DNA of 64,000 nt from Ketobacter alkanivorans (GTDB lineage: Bacteria; Pseudomonadota; Gammaproteobacteria; Pseudomonadales; Ketobacteraceae): contig NZ_CP022684.1 in assembly GCF_002863865.1 (NCBI RefSeq), forward strand, positions 558,001-622,000, read 5' to 3'. The notes under the pieces are model-generated. The model saw only the letters and a list, made by a program, of their open reading frames with translations, had not been told where the DNA came from and did not search any database. Of the stretch, positions 1 to 7,949 are shown piece by piece; position 1 is the first letter of the stretch; each line of letters starts with the position of its first letter. Made by a program: the position numbers and the translations under genes.

Positions 1-1
1 G

Positions 2-547
2 ATGGAGCTAATCAGTGATCTGCTGGACATATCAAAAATAGAAGAAGGCAAACTGGAGCTGGAAAGCAAACTGTTTGATCTTGGCAAGCTGGTGGAAGAG
101 GTACATTCTGATACCCATTCACTGGCAGGCAATCGAGACATTCAATACAGTTTTACGCTGCCACGAAACGGGGCCTACCTACAAGGTGACCGAGCCAAAA
201 TTAAACAGATTATATACAACCTGGTTTCTAACGCGTTCAGGGCCACAGAGCAAGGCTCCATCCAAATCGGCGTTACCGTGCAGCATCATAACAACACTGC
301 ATTAATCAAGGTAACCGACACCGGCAGAGGCATTACTCCGGAAGACAGCAAGCACCTGTTTGAGAAGTTTTCCAATCTGCACAACTACACATCGAATCAA
401 CTCAGCAGCGGGCTTGGCCTGTTCATTACAATGGAGTTGGTTAAACTGCACGAGGGCAACATATCTTTTGAGAGCATTCCAGGAGAAGGGTCAACATTTA
501 TAGTTGAACTGCCTTTACACCCTGGCCGTAAAGACGACGACACCTGA
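2..547 (+). CDS. Sensor histidine kinase, C-terminal part (5' end outside window)
   Basis: The reading frame is open at the left edge, so only the last 181 or so residues are visible. They begin inside the dimerisation/phosphoacceptor helix pair (ELISDLLDISKIEEGKLELE is the typical end of a HisKA domain, after the phosphorylated His). A complete HATPase_c domain follows: N box around NLVSNAFRA, G1 box DTGRGI, an F box and the G2 box SGLGLF. The protein stops soon after the ATPase domain, so there is no C-terminal receiver domain. It would phosphorylate a response regulator not present here. The sensory domain, and thus the signal, lies outside the window. A hairpin follows the stop codon. Confidence 0.9.
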   Translation: MELISDLLDISKIEEGKLELESKLFDLGKLVEEVHSDTHSLAGNRDIQYSFTLPRNGAYLQGDRAKIKQIIYNLVSNAFRATEQGSIQIGVTVQHHNNTALIKVTDTGRGITPEDSKHLFEKFSNLHNYTSNQLSSGLGLFITMELVKLHEGNISFESIPGEGSTFIVELPLHPGRKDDDT

Positions 548-569
548 AAGCCGCCCCCAGAAACAGAAA

Positions 570-592
570 AGCCCCCTTATCGGAGGCTTCTC
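570..592. terminator. Probable bidirectional terminator hairpin
   Basis: An inverted repeat AAGCCCCC / GGAGGCTT (one mismatch) around a five-base loop, with a short run of A on the left and a pyrimidine-rich right flank. It lies between the convergent ends of the histidine kinase gene and the DUF2788 gene. Confidence 0.55.
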
Positions 593-611
593 TGTGTTTA
601 ATTCTTAGTGG

Positions 612-812
612 CTAAACCGGCATTACGATGGTCAGCACTTCTTTGGCGATAAAAGCAAACATACCCAGACCTAACGTCAGGAAGATAGCAAATGTACCCA
701 TTTTGCCTGCTTTGGATTCGGACGCTAGCTTATACATGATGAAAAACATGTATGCGATCAACCCGGATACACATACATAAAGGGATACCGCTTCAAACTG
801 TTCAATAGACAT
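612..812 (-). CDS. Small membrane protein, DUF2788 family
   Basis: A 66-residue protein with two hydrophobic segments: about residues 9-27 (LYVCVSGLIAYMFFIMYKL) and about 42-64 (FAIFLTLGLGMFAFIAKEVL). They are separated by a short basic loop with the SKAGKMG stretch that I associate with DUF2788, a family of unknown function common in Pseudomonas, Marinobacter and relatives. The length fits the family. A GAGGTGG Shine-Dalgarno-like stretch precedes the ATG. The gene sits alone between the kinase and the radical SAM gene, so the context gives no clue to its role. The family assignment is from memory of the family pattern; the two-TM topology is seen directly. Confidence 0.75.
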   Translation of the reverse strand: MSIEQFEAVSLYVCVSGLIAYMFFIMYKLASESKAGKMGTFAIFLTLGLGMFAFIAKEVLTIVMPV

Positions 813-963
813 TACGCCACCTCGACTCTGGAACCTGATACTGCAGGCGTTTCAAGCGAGGCGGACTATACATATTGGAAAATGAATTAACAAGTTCCAA
901 GTGATAAAAAATTGATCTAAAACACAATTAGCGAACACTTGTTTACATTTCTTAATATTGACA

Positions 964-2004
964 TCAAAACAGAGCTAACTGATTGTTTTTGCATGGTAAA
1001 GAAAACTGACTTTGGTCAAGGATGCGGCTTCCAGCATACTGAATAGCCGAACGTGAACACGCCTTTCTGAAACGGGAGCTTAACAACTCAGCGATCACAC
1101 CTCGCCCCCTCATTCGTTCGCCAAAGCGCGCCTCATAGAGCTTCCCTCCCCGGCTATGACGAATACTATTAAGCACCCGCTCAGCTCTATCTGGATAATG
1201 GTTCTGCAACCACTCCTGGAACAAGGGTGCGACCTCAAGAGGCAATCTCAGAAAGATGAAATTAGCGCTCTCAGCCCCCGCCTTTGCCGACCTGCTTACA
1301 ATCTCTTCCACCTCATTATCATTAATCCAGGGGATAAGGGGTGCCATCAGTAACCCCACCGGTATGCCCTGGCTCGATAGCATGTCGATAGCGCGAAGCC
1401 GTGCCTCTCCCGAAGCCGTTCTGGGCTCCAGTCTGGCTTTCAACTCGTTGCTCAGTGTGGTTACGCTAATCATAACTTTCACCAACCCCATCTGGGCAGC
1501 TTGTTGCAGTAAATCAGCATCTCGACAAACCAATGCGCTTTTTGTGATCAGGCTGAATGGGTGTTTATATCTAACCATCAGCTTAAGCAAACTACGTGTG
1601 ATTTGCTTTTCTCTTTCAATTGGCTGATATGGATCCGTTGCTGTACCTAATGTAATAGGCATGGGCTTATACCCTCTGCGTTGAAAGGTACGCTCCAGAC
1701 ATTCTGCTGCGTTTTCCTTAATGAAGATTTTGGTTTCGAAATCCAGGCCGGGTGAAAGGTCCACGTAAGCGTGGTTTGGTCTGGCAAAGCAGTAAATGCA
1801 GCCATGCTCACAACCGCGATAGGGGTTTATCGAAAAATCAAAGGGCACATCCGGTGATTGGTTCTTAGTGACAATGGATTTTGCTGATTCGCGATAGAAT
1901 ACGGTTTTTGGGGCTGGGCGCTGACATTCTTCATCCCATTCAGAGTTTAATGTGTCGAAACGGCTGTTCTTATTGCTGATCGCCCCTCTGCCTTTATACA
2001 CCAT
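964..2004 (-). CDS. PA0069-type radical SAM protein (SplB/Rv2578c-like)
   Basis: A 346-residue radical SAM enzyme. The [4Fe-4S]-binding CxxxCxxC motif is Cys65, Cys69 and Cys72 in the sequence YRGCEHGCIYCFARP, typical of the PA0069/Rv2578c family related to spore photoproduct lyase. A second family hallmark, LGTATDPYQPIE, follows in the barrel. The reaction of this family is unknown to me; similarity to SplB suggests DNA-lesion or nucleic-acid chemistry. Context supports that: a near-consensus LexA operator lies about 40 bp upstream of the ATG (2043-2058), which would make the gene damage-inducible. I recall PA0069 itself being listed in the Pseudomonas aeruginosa LexA regulon, unverified here. 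The protein is full length with no missing ligand. Confidence 0.88.
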   Translation of the reverse strand: MVYKGRGAISNKNSRFDTLNSEWDEECQRPAPKTVFYRESAKSIVTKNQSPDVPFDFSINPYRGCEHGCIYCFARPNHAYVDLSPGLDFETKIFIKENAAECLERTFQRRGYKPMPITLGTATDPYQPIEREKQITRSLLKLMVRYKHPFSLITKSALVCRDADLLQQAAQMGLVKVMISVTTLSNELKARLEPRTASGEARLRAIDMLSSQGIPVGLLMAPLIPWINDNEVEEIVSRSAKAGAESANFIFLRLPLEVAPLFQEWLQNHYPDRAERVLNSIRHSRGGKLYEARFGERMRGRGVIAELLSSRFRKACSRSAIQYAGSRILDQSQFSLPCKNNQLALF

Positions 2005-2042
2005 AAGCCATATCCCTCACACCAACCCAAATGAACCTTTAA

Positions 2043-2058
2043 CTGTATATTTATACAG
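2043..2058. promoter_or_regulatory. LexA operator (SOS box)
   Basis: The 16-mer CTGTATATTTATACAG matches the enterobacterial SOS consensus core CTGTATATATATACAG at all but one central position. It lies 39 bp upstream of the radical SAM start codon at 2004 and about 90 bp upstream of the phosphorylase gene at 2149, in the divergent promoter region. LexA here would most directly control the radical SAM gene. Confidence 0.85.
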
Positions 2059-2148
2059 CCGCAATTAACAGTCAATATATTGATGTAGATACAGGGTTCA
2101 TGTTGTTACTAGATCTATGATAAAAGGATAAGAAACAAGGAGATAATA

Positions 2149-3684
2149 ATGGAAAGCACCTCCCAACCGATATTGACACTGAAACGGGTGGCCATTGATA
2201 CCTACCATGAAAACGTAGCGTATCTGCACAGAGAATGCCCCACCTATAAGGTCGAGGGGTTTCAGGCGCTGAGTAAGATTGAGATCCAGCAGGATGGCAA
2301 ACACATTCTGGCGGTGTTAAACGTGGTAGACGATGAACGCATCGTTATGCCAGGCCAATTGGGTTTATCCGAGCAGGCATTTAGTAATTTAGGTGTGTCT
2401 GAAGGCTCAAACGTCAAGGTCAACCACGCCGAGCCTCCGCAATCGATGGAGTTTGTTCGAGAGAAATTATCCGGGGAACGCATTACGCAGGAAAAGTTTA
2501 ATCAGATCATCAAAGACATTGCCAGTAACCGCTACTCGAAACCTGAAATCGCCGCATTTATCGTAGCAGTATCTGAGGCCGGCCTGGATCGGGATGAAGT
2601 TCTGTACCTTACCAATGCCATGGTGAGTTCCGGGCAACGCCTGGATTGGGAAGAAAAGCGTGTTGTAGATAAACACTGCATTGGGGGAATTCCAGGGAAC
2701 CGCACCTCCATGATTGTCGTGCCCATAGTTGCGGCGTTCGGCCTGCTTTGCCCCAAGACATCAAGTCGCGCTATTACCTCCCCTGCAGGCACAGCAGACA
2801 CTATGGAGGTTCTGGCGCAAGTGGATCTTCCAGTTAATCGGCTGCATCAAATTGTACGTGAACAGCGAGGCTGCCTGGCGTGGGGCGGTACAGCCAAACT
2901 GGCACCAGCCGATGATGTGCTCATCTCTGTTGAGCGGCCGCTGGCCATCGATTCTCAGGCCCAAATGGTGGCATCCATCATGTCAAAAAAGCGGGCTTGT
3001 GGATCAACGCACCTGTTAATCGATATCCCAGCCGGGCCAACGGCAAAAGTACGAACCATGAAAGAAGCCATGCAACTGCGCAAACTGTTCGAGTACGTTG
3101 GCGATCGAATCGGGCTTGAGACCCAGGTAATCATAACCGATGGCCGTCAACCCATCGGCCGCGGCATAGGCCCCGTTCTGGAAGCCCAAGACGTAATGAA
3201 GGTGCTGCGCAACGATCCTGACGCGCCCCATGATCTTAGGGAAAAGTCACTGCAGCTGGCTGGCCGCCTGATTGAGTTTGAAAATGACATTCGAGGCGGA
3301 GAAGGCTATGACGTTGCCCGAGACATTCTTGACTCCGGCCGCGCGCTATTCAAAATGGAGCAACTCATAGCCGCTCAGGGCAAGCAGGAAACCGTCTATA
3401 CCCTGGGAACTCAGACCCAGGACGTAACCGCCGTCAAAGATGGTGTGGTAGTGGAGATCAACAATCTGACTATGGCCAGAATTGCGCGACTGGCAGGAGC
3501 CCCCATGGATAAAGGTGCTGGCGTCTATCTATTTAAACGTATTGGAGACCATGTGAAGCAAGGTGAGCCGCTTTATCGCATCTATTCCGAGTTCTCAGCT
3601 GATTTCCAGTTTGCGTGCAACCTGGCAAACAAGGATAACGGTTTTCGTATCGGCCAATCTGAGGAGCTTCAATTTACATGGTAA
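2149..3684 (+). CDS. Thymidine phosphorylase family protein, AMP-phosphorylase-like
   Basis: A 511-residue member of the nucleoside/nucleotide phosphorylase superfamily, in the long subgroup that includes archaeal AMP phosphorylase. An N-terminal extra domain (residues 1-100) precedes the TP/PyNP fold. The phosphate-binding stretch [13 protein letters not shown] and the following [20 protein letters not shown] match the AMP-phosphorylase pattern better than classical DeoA. The classical enzyme cleaves thymidine with phosphate to deoxyribose-1-phosphate; the archaeal one cleaves NMPs to ribose-1,5-bisphosphate. I favour an NMP-type substrate because the next gene is PRPP-synthetase-like and overlaps by 7 bp. 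A good AAGGAG Shine-Dalgarno (2137-2142) sits seven bases from the ATG. Substrate is inference. Confidence 0.85.
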   Translation: MESTSQPILTLKRVAIDTYHENVAYLHRECPTYKVEGFQALSKIEIQQDGKHILAVLNVVDDERIVMPGQLGLSEQAFSNLGVSEGSNVKVNHAEPPQSMEFVREKLSGERITQEKFNQIIKDIASNRYSKPEIAAFIVAVSEAGLDRDEVLYLTNAMVSSGQRLDWEEKRVVDKHCIGGIPGNRTSMIVVPIVAAFGLLCPKTSSRAITSPAGTADTMEVLAQVDLPVNRLHQIVREQRGCLAWGGTAKLAPADDVLISVERPLAIDSQAQMVASIMSKKRACGSTHLLIDIPAGPTAKVRTMKEAMQLRKLFEYVGDRIGLETQVIITDGRQPIGRGIGPVLEAQDVMKVLRNDPDAPHDLREKSLQLAGRLIEFENDIRGGEGYDVARDILDSGRALFKMEQLIAAQGKQETVYTLGTQTQDVTAVKDGVVVEINNLTMARIARLAGAPMDKGAGVYLFKRIGDHVKQGEPLYRIYSEFSADFQFACNLANKDNGFRIGQSEELQFTW

Positions 3685-4574
3685 TGGATGACGCAATGAT
3701 CGTATTGGGGTTTGAAGGTAGCCGCGACCAAACAGAGAAACTGGCCGCCCAACTTCAGGTGCCGTTCGACCTGATAAAAGTACATCGCTTTCCGGATGGG
3801 GAAAGCTGTGTAACCGTGCCCATCGGGCTTCCTGAAACCGTCGTATTTATGCTGAGCCTCGATCAGCCTAACCAAAAGCTGATTGAGTTACTGCTGGCCG
3901 AATCAGCTGCCCGCAAGCACGGATGTAAAAAATCGGTATTGGTCGCGCCCTACCTCTGCTATATGCGTCAGGACATTGAGTTTGAGCCTGGGCAGGCCAT
4001 AAGCCAACTGATCATTGGTGATTTGCTGTCCAGATGCTTCGATACGGTCATCACAATCGATCCGCACTTGCACCGCATCAAATCACTCGATGAGGCCTTT
4101 ACCCATTGCGAGGCGATCAGCCTGTCTGCCGCAGGTTTAATCGGCACACACTTGTCCAACAATGCCGAAAACACAATTCTGGTGGGGCCGGACGAAGAAT
4201 CGGAGCAATGGGTGAAAGTTGCCGCCAAACACAGCGGGATGCCATGGTGCGTTGCCAGCAAAGTTCGCAGCGGGGACCGCAACGTGAAGGTAGCGCTACC
4301 GAAGGTTGATTTTCAAGGTAAGCACGCAATCCTGCTGGACGATGTGATCAGCTCCGGTCATACCATGAAAGAAGCAGCCGAAGCGCTGCTGGAGGCCGGA
4401 TGCACACGAGTGGACGCGGCCTGCACCCACGCCTTGTTTGCGGCAGGAGCTGAACAAGCACTGAAGGCATCAGGTGTAAACTCTGTGATCAGCTGCAACA
4501 GTATCCCCCACCAAAGCAACCGCATTGACCTGAGCCCATTGTTTGCTGAAACCTTACGCGCGCGACTTTATTGA
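3678..4574 (+). CDS. Ribose-phosphate pyrophosphokinase-like protein
   Basis: A 298-residue protein of the PRPP synthetase family (usual length about 285-320). Visible motifs are the N-terminal phosphoribosyl-transferase-like half with HRFPDGES, the metal/ATP-binding region around TIDPHLHRI, the catalytic flexible loop with the K-x-R pair in [12 protein letters not shown], and the PRPP-binding loop [13 protein letters not shown]. The loop differs from the usual DDxxxTGGT (SGH for TGG), so the substrate or kinetics may differ from housekeeping Prs. The start overlaps the end of the phosphorylase gene by 7 bp, implying translational coupling and a shared pathway in nucleotide ribose salvage. 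The 3' end overlaps the convergent lipoprotein gene by 7 bp. This is probably not the main prs of the cell. Confidence 0.85.
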   Translation: MVMDDAMIVLGFEGSRDQTEKLAAQLQVPFDLIKVHRFPDGESCVTVPIGLPETVVFMLSLDQPNQKLIELLLAESAARKHGCKKSVLVAPYLCYMRQDIEFEPGQAISQLIIGDLLSRCFDTVITIDPHLHRIKSLDEAFTHCEAISLSAAGLIGTHLSNNAENTILVGPDEESEQWVKVAAKHSGMPWCVASKVRSGDRNVKVALPKVDFQGKHAILLDDVISSGHTMKEAAEALLEAGCTRVDAACTHALFAAGAEQALKASGVNSVISCNSIPHQSNRIDLSPLFAETLRARLY

Positions 4575-5053
4575 CACTCCCAACTCTTATATTCGGGAAC
4601 CTGATCCACGCCAATAGAACGCAACGGGAGGCTGTCTACCTCGAACACTCCCTCCCCTTGATCGGGCCACATACCCAAACTGATCTCATACTTGGGTGTT
4701 AGTGGGTATTTCTGCAATACCATTTTCTTTACGTTAACGCGTTTAATGGGGAAATACTCAAGAATTAATCGGCTGTGGTTACGTGCGCCGCTGGACATGA
4801 TTTGCCGACAAAGAAGGTTCGCATACAACACATAACCGTCCTCACGTACATGCATATAAACCCGTTGCACAAAAAGATCATCACCCTCCTGCACTGATTC
4901 ACTTAAATACCAGCGCCCCACAATAGGCTGCCCTGAAATATCTGCCGGAGCCACCTCTACCCCATCGCAGGCGGCCAACAAGGTAACCAGTACCAGGGGC
5001 GTAAGTACCTGACCCCATTTGAGGTAAAACGCAGCATAGAACTGTTTGAACAT
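4568..5053 (-). CDS. Hypothetical lipoprotein
   Basis: A 161-residue protein with a lipoprotein signal: basic/aromatic N-region, hydrophobic core LVLVTLL and lipobox LAAC with the acylated Cys at residue 29. The +2 residue is Asp (CDG), which in the E. coli Lol rule would favour inner-membrane retention. The mature part is a small beta-rich-looking domain starting GRWYLSESV, reminiscent in composition of small periplasmic lipid- or inhibitor-binding domains, but I do not recognise the family. It is translationally coupled to the upstream hydrolase: TGATG, where the hydrolase stop and this ATG share one base. Confidence 0.75.
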   Translation of the reverse strand: MFKQFYAAFYLKWGQVLTPLVLVTLLAACDGVEVAPADISGQPIVGRWYLSESVQEGDDLFVQRVYMHVREDGYVLYANLLCRQIMSSGARNHSRLILEYFPIKRVNVKKMVLQKYPLTPKYEISLGMWPDQGEGVFEVDSLPLRSIGVDQVPEYKSWECQ

Positions 5054-5676
5054 CAGGATAACCCCACAATAAATTCACTAACCCAGTCTGCAGCTTGTAC
5101 CCAATGCTGAGATTGGGTTAGTCCGCTGGCCTTGCGCGGCTTGAAATCATGATCACCATCATCCAGCCACTTTACCAACGCACTGGATGGCAACTCGTAA
5201 CCCTCAACCTCCTCGCGCTTCCCCATAGGATCTCGGGTACCTTGCACAATCAACCAAGGTGCCTCGATGGCTCCCCAGTGATCCTTGCGCAGATTGTCGG
5301 GCTTACCTGTAGGATGGAATGGATACCCCAGCGACACAGCCGCTTGTACCGCCCCGTCGGCCAGCAACATCGACGCGACCCGCCCCCCCATGGATTTGCC
5401 TCCGACAACACACAACTGCGGGCCACCACAATGTTCAACAGCGGCATAAAAGCTCTTCATAAGCTCCGGCATCCTATTAGGCGGCCTTTTCTTCCCGGAT
5501 TCCCGCCGCTCAGCCATATACGGGAATTCAAAGCGCACAACGCTGATACCACGGTCGTTCAGAAGCCTGGCCATACAGGTCATGAACTCACTGTCCATAG
5601 GGGCACCGGCACCATGAGCCAATACCAGCGTCAAGTGACTTTTCGGCTTTTGCGGGCGATCACACAGGTAAGGCAA
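5053..5676 (-). CDS. Alpha/beta hydrolase, Tex30/KANL3-like family
   Basis: A compact alpha/beta hydrolase of about 207 residues. It shows the oxyanion strand LVLAHGAGAPMDSEF, the nucleophile elbow GGKSMGGRVAS (Ser in G-K-S-M-G), an Asp in VQGTRDPMG and the catalytic His in DDGDHDFKP. This layout matches the KANL3/Tex30-like bacterial hydrolases of unknown substrate. No ATG lies near the N-terminus. I choose the TTG at 5676 because a GGAGG (5682-5686) sits five bases ahead of it; a TTG at 5688 would overlap that Shine-Dalgarno. The gene forms a two-gene unit with the downstream lipoprotein and diverges from rdgC. Confidence 0.82.
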   Translation of the reverse strand: MPYLCDRPQKPKSHLTLVLAHGAGAPMDSEFMTCMARLLNDRGISVVRFEFPYMAERRESGKKRPPNRMPELMKSFYAAVEHCGGPQLCVVGGKSMGGRVASMLLADGAVQAAVSLGYPFHPTGKPDNLRKDHWGAIEAPWLIVQGTRDPMGKREEVEGYELPSSALVKWLDDGDHDFKPRKASGLTQSQHWVQAADWVSEFIVGLS

Positions 5677-5753
5677 CTTACCCTCCAAAGCGGTTGGAAA
5701 CGAGGCTGCATTGTCTCATAATCGGCCTCCATTTTGTTGGGAGCAATCAGATT

Positions 5754-6686
5754 ATGTGGTTCAAAAACTTGCGCATCTATCGTTTTACCAAGCCGTTTGA
5801 GATGGGCGCAGAGGAGTTACAGAGCCAGCTGGCGGAAAAGGCCTTTCACCCCTGTGGACGCCAGGATCTGAGCAAATACGGCTGGGTACCCCCCATTGAT
5901 CAGGATACCAACCAAGAGGCAGAGCCATTGTACGTCCACGCTTGCAACGGCTATCTAATGTTGTGTGCCAAACGCGAAGACAAGGTGATTCCCGCTTCCG
6001 TCATCAAAGAAGCGGTACAGGAGCGCTCTCAACACATCGAACAGAAAGAAGCCCGCAAGGTGTTCAAAAAAGAACAGGATCAATTGAAAGATGAAGTCAT
6101 GCTGGAATTGTTGCCCAGGGCCTTCTCTAAAACGCAGCGGGTATACGCCTACATCTCTCCCAAAGACGATCTGCTGCTGATTGATGCATCCAGCTCGGCC
6201 AAGGCAGAGCAGTTCATGAGCCACCTGCGCGACACACTGGGTTCGCTGCCCGTCATTCCGCCTGCCAGCAAACAAGTTCCTACCGACGTGATGACCCATT
6301 GGCTTGCCGAGCAGTCTGCACACCCTCCATTCCAACTGGAAAAAGAGTGCGAGTTGAGCAACCCTGCCGACAGCGCCAACGTGATCCGTTGCAAGGCGCA
6401 GGATCTGGATGCCGATGAAGTACAGTCCATGCTGGAATCCGGCAAACTCTGCACCAAGTTAGCCGTCAACTGGAACGACAGTTTACACTGCGTTATTGAA
6501 GACGATCTGTCCATAAAACGGATGAAGTTTGATGATCAACTGATCGAGCAGGCGAGCGAAACCGATGCTGACAGCAAAGCACAACAGTTCGATCAGGATT
6601 TTGCGGTAATGAGCCTGGAGCTTTCCAAGTTTTGCAAGGATCTGTTCAAAGCATTTGGCGGACTAGAGAAAACTAGGGTTATCTAG
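5754..6686 (+). CDS. rdgC: Recombination-associated protein RdgC
   Basis: A 310-residue protein starting MWFKNLRIYRF, the characteristic RdgC N-terminus, with the family length (about 300 residues). Known RdgC forms a ring-shaped dimer that binds double-stranded DNA and limits RecA-mediated strand exchange. Conserved features visible include the early GWVPP segment, the KREDKVIPASVIKE stretch and a C-terminal half that ends in the ring-closing region. The frame is open 60 bases further upstream, but the ATG at 5754 is the only one giving a standard N-terminus; GGGAG lies about 11 bases before it. The gene is monocistronic, diverging from the hydrolase gene and converging on the FHA gene. Confidence 0.95.
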   Translation: MWFKNLRIYRFTKPFEMGAEELQSQLAEKAFHPCGRQDLSKYGWVPPIDQDTNQEAEPLYVHACNGYLMLCAKREDKVIPASVIKEAVQERSQHIEQKEARKVFKKEQDQLKDEVMLELLPRAFSKTQRVYAYISPKDDLLLIDASSSAKAEQFMSHLRDTLGSLPVIPPASKQVPTDVMTHWLAEQSAHPPFQLEKECELSNPADSANVIRCKAQDLDADEVQSMLESGKLCTKLAVNWNDSLHCVIEDDLSIKRMKFDDQLIEQASETDADSKAQQFDQDFAVMSLELSKFCKDLFKAFGGLEKTRVI

Positions 6687-6690
6687 CGCA

Positions 6691-6716
6691 GACTGCGTAA
6701 GCTGGGCCACGCAGTC
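6691..6716. terminator. Hairpin between convergent rdgC and FHA genes
   Basis: Perfect 8-bp arms GACTGCGT / ACGCAGTC around a 10-base loop, just after the rdgC stop and touching the stop codon of the convergent FHA gene. There is no clear U-tract on either side, so factor-independent termination is uncertain. Confidence 0.4.
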
Positions 6717-7719
6717 AGACAAGAATGATTCCTAATACCAGGCCCAGCACAACGACGGCACCGATCAATAGCGCCACATTGGTACGTGAAGCGGCAAAAC
6801 GCGGTGTTTCATCGTGATCCGGAACCAGCGCTTTTTCGTCGGTACGAAATATCAATTCCATACGGCCGACCCGAATTACATCGCCGGGATGCAAAGTGGT
6901 GAATTCAACTGAGCGGTTGTTTATAAAAATGGGGTTACGCCCTTCGCAGGATTCCAGCACCCATTCATCTGCCAGCTTGCGAATCCTGGCGTGTTGCCCG
7001 GATACGGTTTTGTCCCCTACCTGAAAATCAACACTCTGATCTCGGCCAATTACCCAGGCACTTTTGTTTTGGGAGATCAGAGAATAAACCTTACCGCGAA
7101 TCGGCGCGGTGAGCATCACCAAACGGGGGCCACTGCCATTGTCCACCCTGGCATTTACATGCTCTGACTTACCTTGTAGGCGATTCAGGTCATCAACGCT
7201 GAGCAGGCGGGTGCTGTCTTCATCTGGCTCAGGGGCCGCTTCAGCCATAGCTGGCTGGGCTTGAATCTGCTCGGCGACTGAATTGGTCACCTTGCGAGCG
7301 GACGTATCCTTAGTGGATGCCACGGCAGGTGCCGACTGAAATACGGTGGCATCGGCATCGCCAGAGCCCTCATCATCAGACACCAGCCGAAACGATATTT
7401 CATGGAATCTGACTTCATCGCCAACGCTAACGGACTGGGGCGCCGAAATACGCCGCCCATTTATGAACGTTCCGTTGGTAGAGCGCAAGTCTTCCACTAC
7501 CACATCACCGTTCAATAGGCTGATTTTAGCGTGGTATCGCGAAATATGGCCGCTATCCAGCGTAATACTGCATTCCACTTCCCTACCGACCAACATCTCA
7601 TCTGTATCAAGTGGGAATTCTTCACCATCTTGAAGAGAACGCAGCCGGAAACCACCAACTTTTGTAGGGGTTAGGGTACTATCATGCATAGTTGCGTACT
7701 GAACATTTTTATAACTCAT
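6715..7719 (-). CDS. Tail-anchored protein with two FHA domains
   Basis: A 334-residue protein with two forkhead-associated domains that would bind phosphothreonine peptides. Domain 1 (about residues 30-110) has all hallmarks: VGRE, SGHISRYHAKI and STNGTFING. Domain 2 (about 215-290) has IGRDQSVDF and SGQHARI, but the last motif reads GRNPIFINN, so its binding may be weaker. A Pro/Ala/Glu-rich linker joins them. A single hydrophobic segment at the extreme C-terminus (about residues 314-334, VALLIGAVVVLGLVLGIILV) makes it a predicted tail-anchored membrane protein with cytoplasmic FHA domains. A TATAAT hexamer lies just upstream of the first ATG, so Met11 is a possible alternative start. No Ser/Thr kinase gene is visible in the window. 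Confidence 0.85.
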   Translation of the reverse strand: MSYKNVQYATMHDSTLTPTKVGGFRLRSLQDGEEFPLDTDEMLVGREVECSITLDSGHISRYHAKISLLNGDVVVEDLRSTNGTFINGRRISAPQSVSVGDEVRFHEISFRLVSDDEGSGDADATVFQSAPAVASTKDTSARKVTNSVAEQIQAQPAMAEAAPEPDEDSTRLLSVDDLNRLQGKSEHVNARVDNGSGPRLVMLTAPIRGKVYSLISQNKSAWVIGRDQSVDFQVGDKTVSGQHARIRKLADEWVLESCEGRNPIFINNRSVEFTTLHPGDVIRVGRMELIFRTDEKALVPDHDETPRFAASRTNVALLIGAVVVLGLVLGIILV

Positions 7720-7870
7720 TATTTCATTATAGGTTGTGTACTCTACGAGCGAAAGGATGAACTACCGGCACGAAGCCTTAAAATTTCACAATGAAAGGTG
7801 CAAACGGCAGTAACACACCAGCCTTAATAACGAAGTCTGATGGTAAGTATCGATCATGACGGGAAGAATA

Positions 7871-7908
7871 CAAGCTATACAGGCACAGGAATCAGCCTGT
7901 ATAGCTTG
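7871..7908 (-). terminator. Perfect 14-bp hairpin downstream of the thiolase gene
   Basis: Arms CAAGCTATACAGGC (7871-7884) and GCCTGTATAGCTTG (7895-7908) are exact reverse complements around a 10-base loop. They lie 42 bp past the thiolase stop codon. Read on the minus strand it is followed by TATTCTTCCC, a weak U-tract, so a terminator is the simplest reading. Confidence 0.6.
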
Positions 7909-7949
7909 ATAATATTGATATTTTGGCGGGAACTAGCTCAAATCAGCCA

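Noticed and set aside
5149..5721. 190-codon plus-strand ORF opposite the alpha/beta hydrolase
   Set aside because: The minus strand has the complete hydrolase active site and a Shine-Dalgarno; the plus-strand product is low in recognisable structure.
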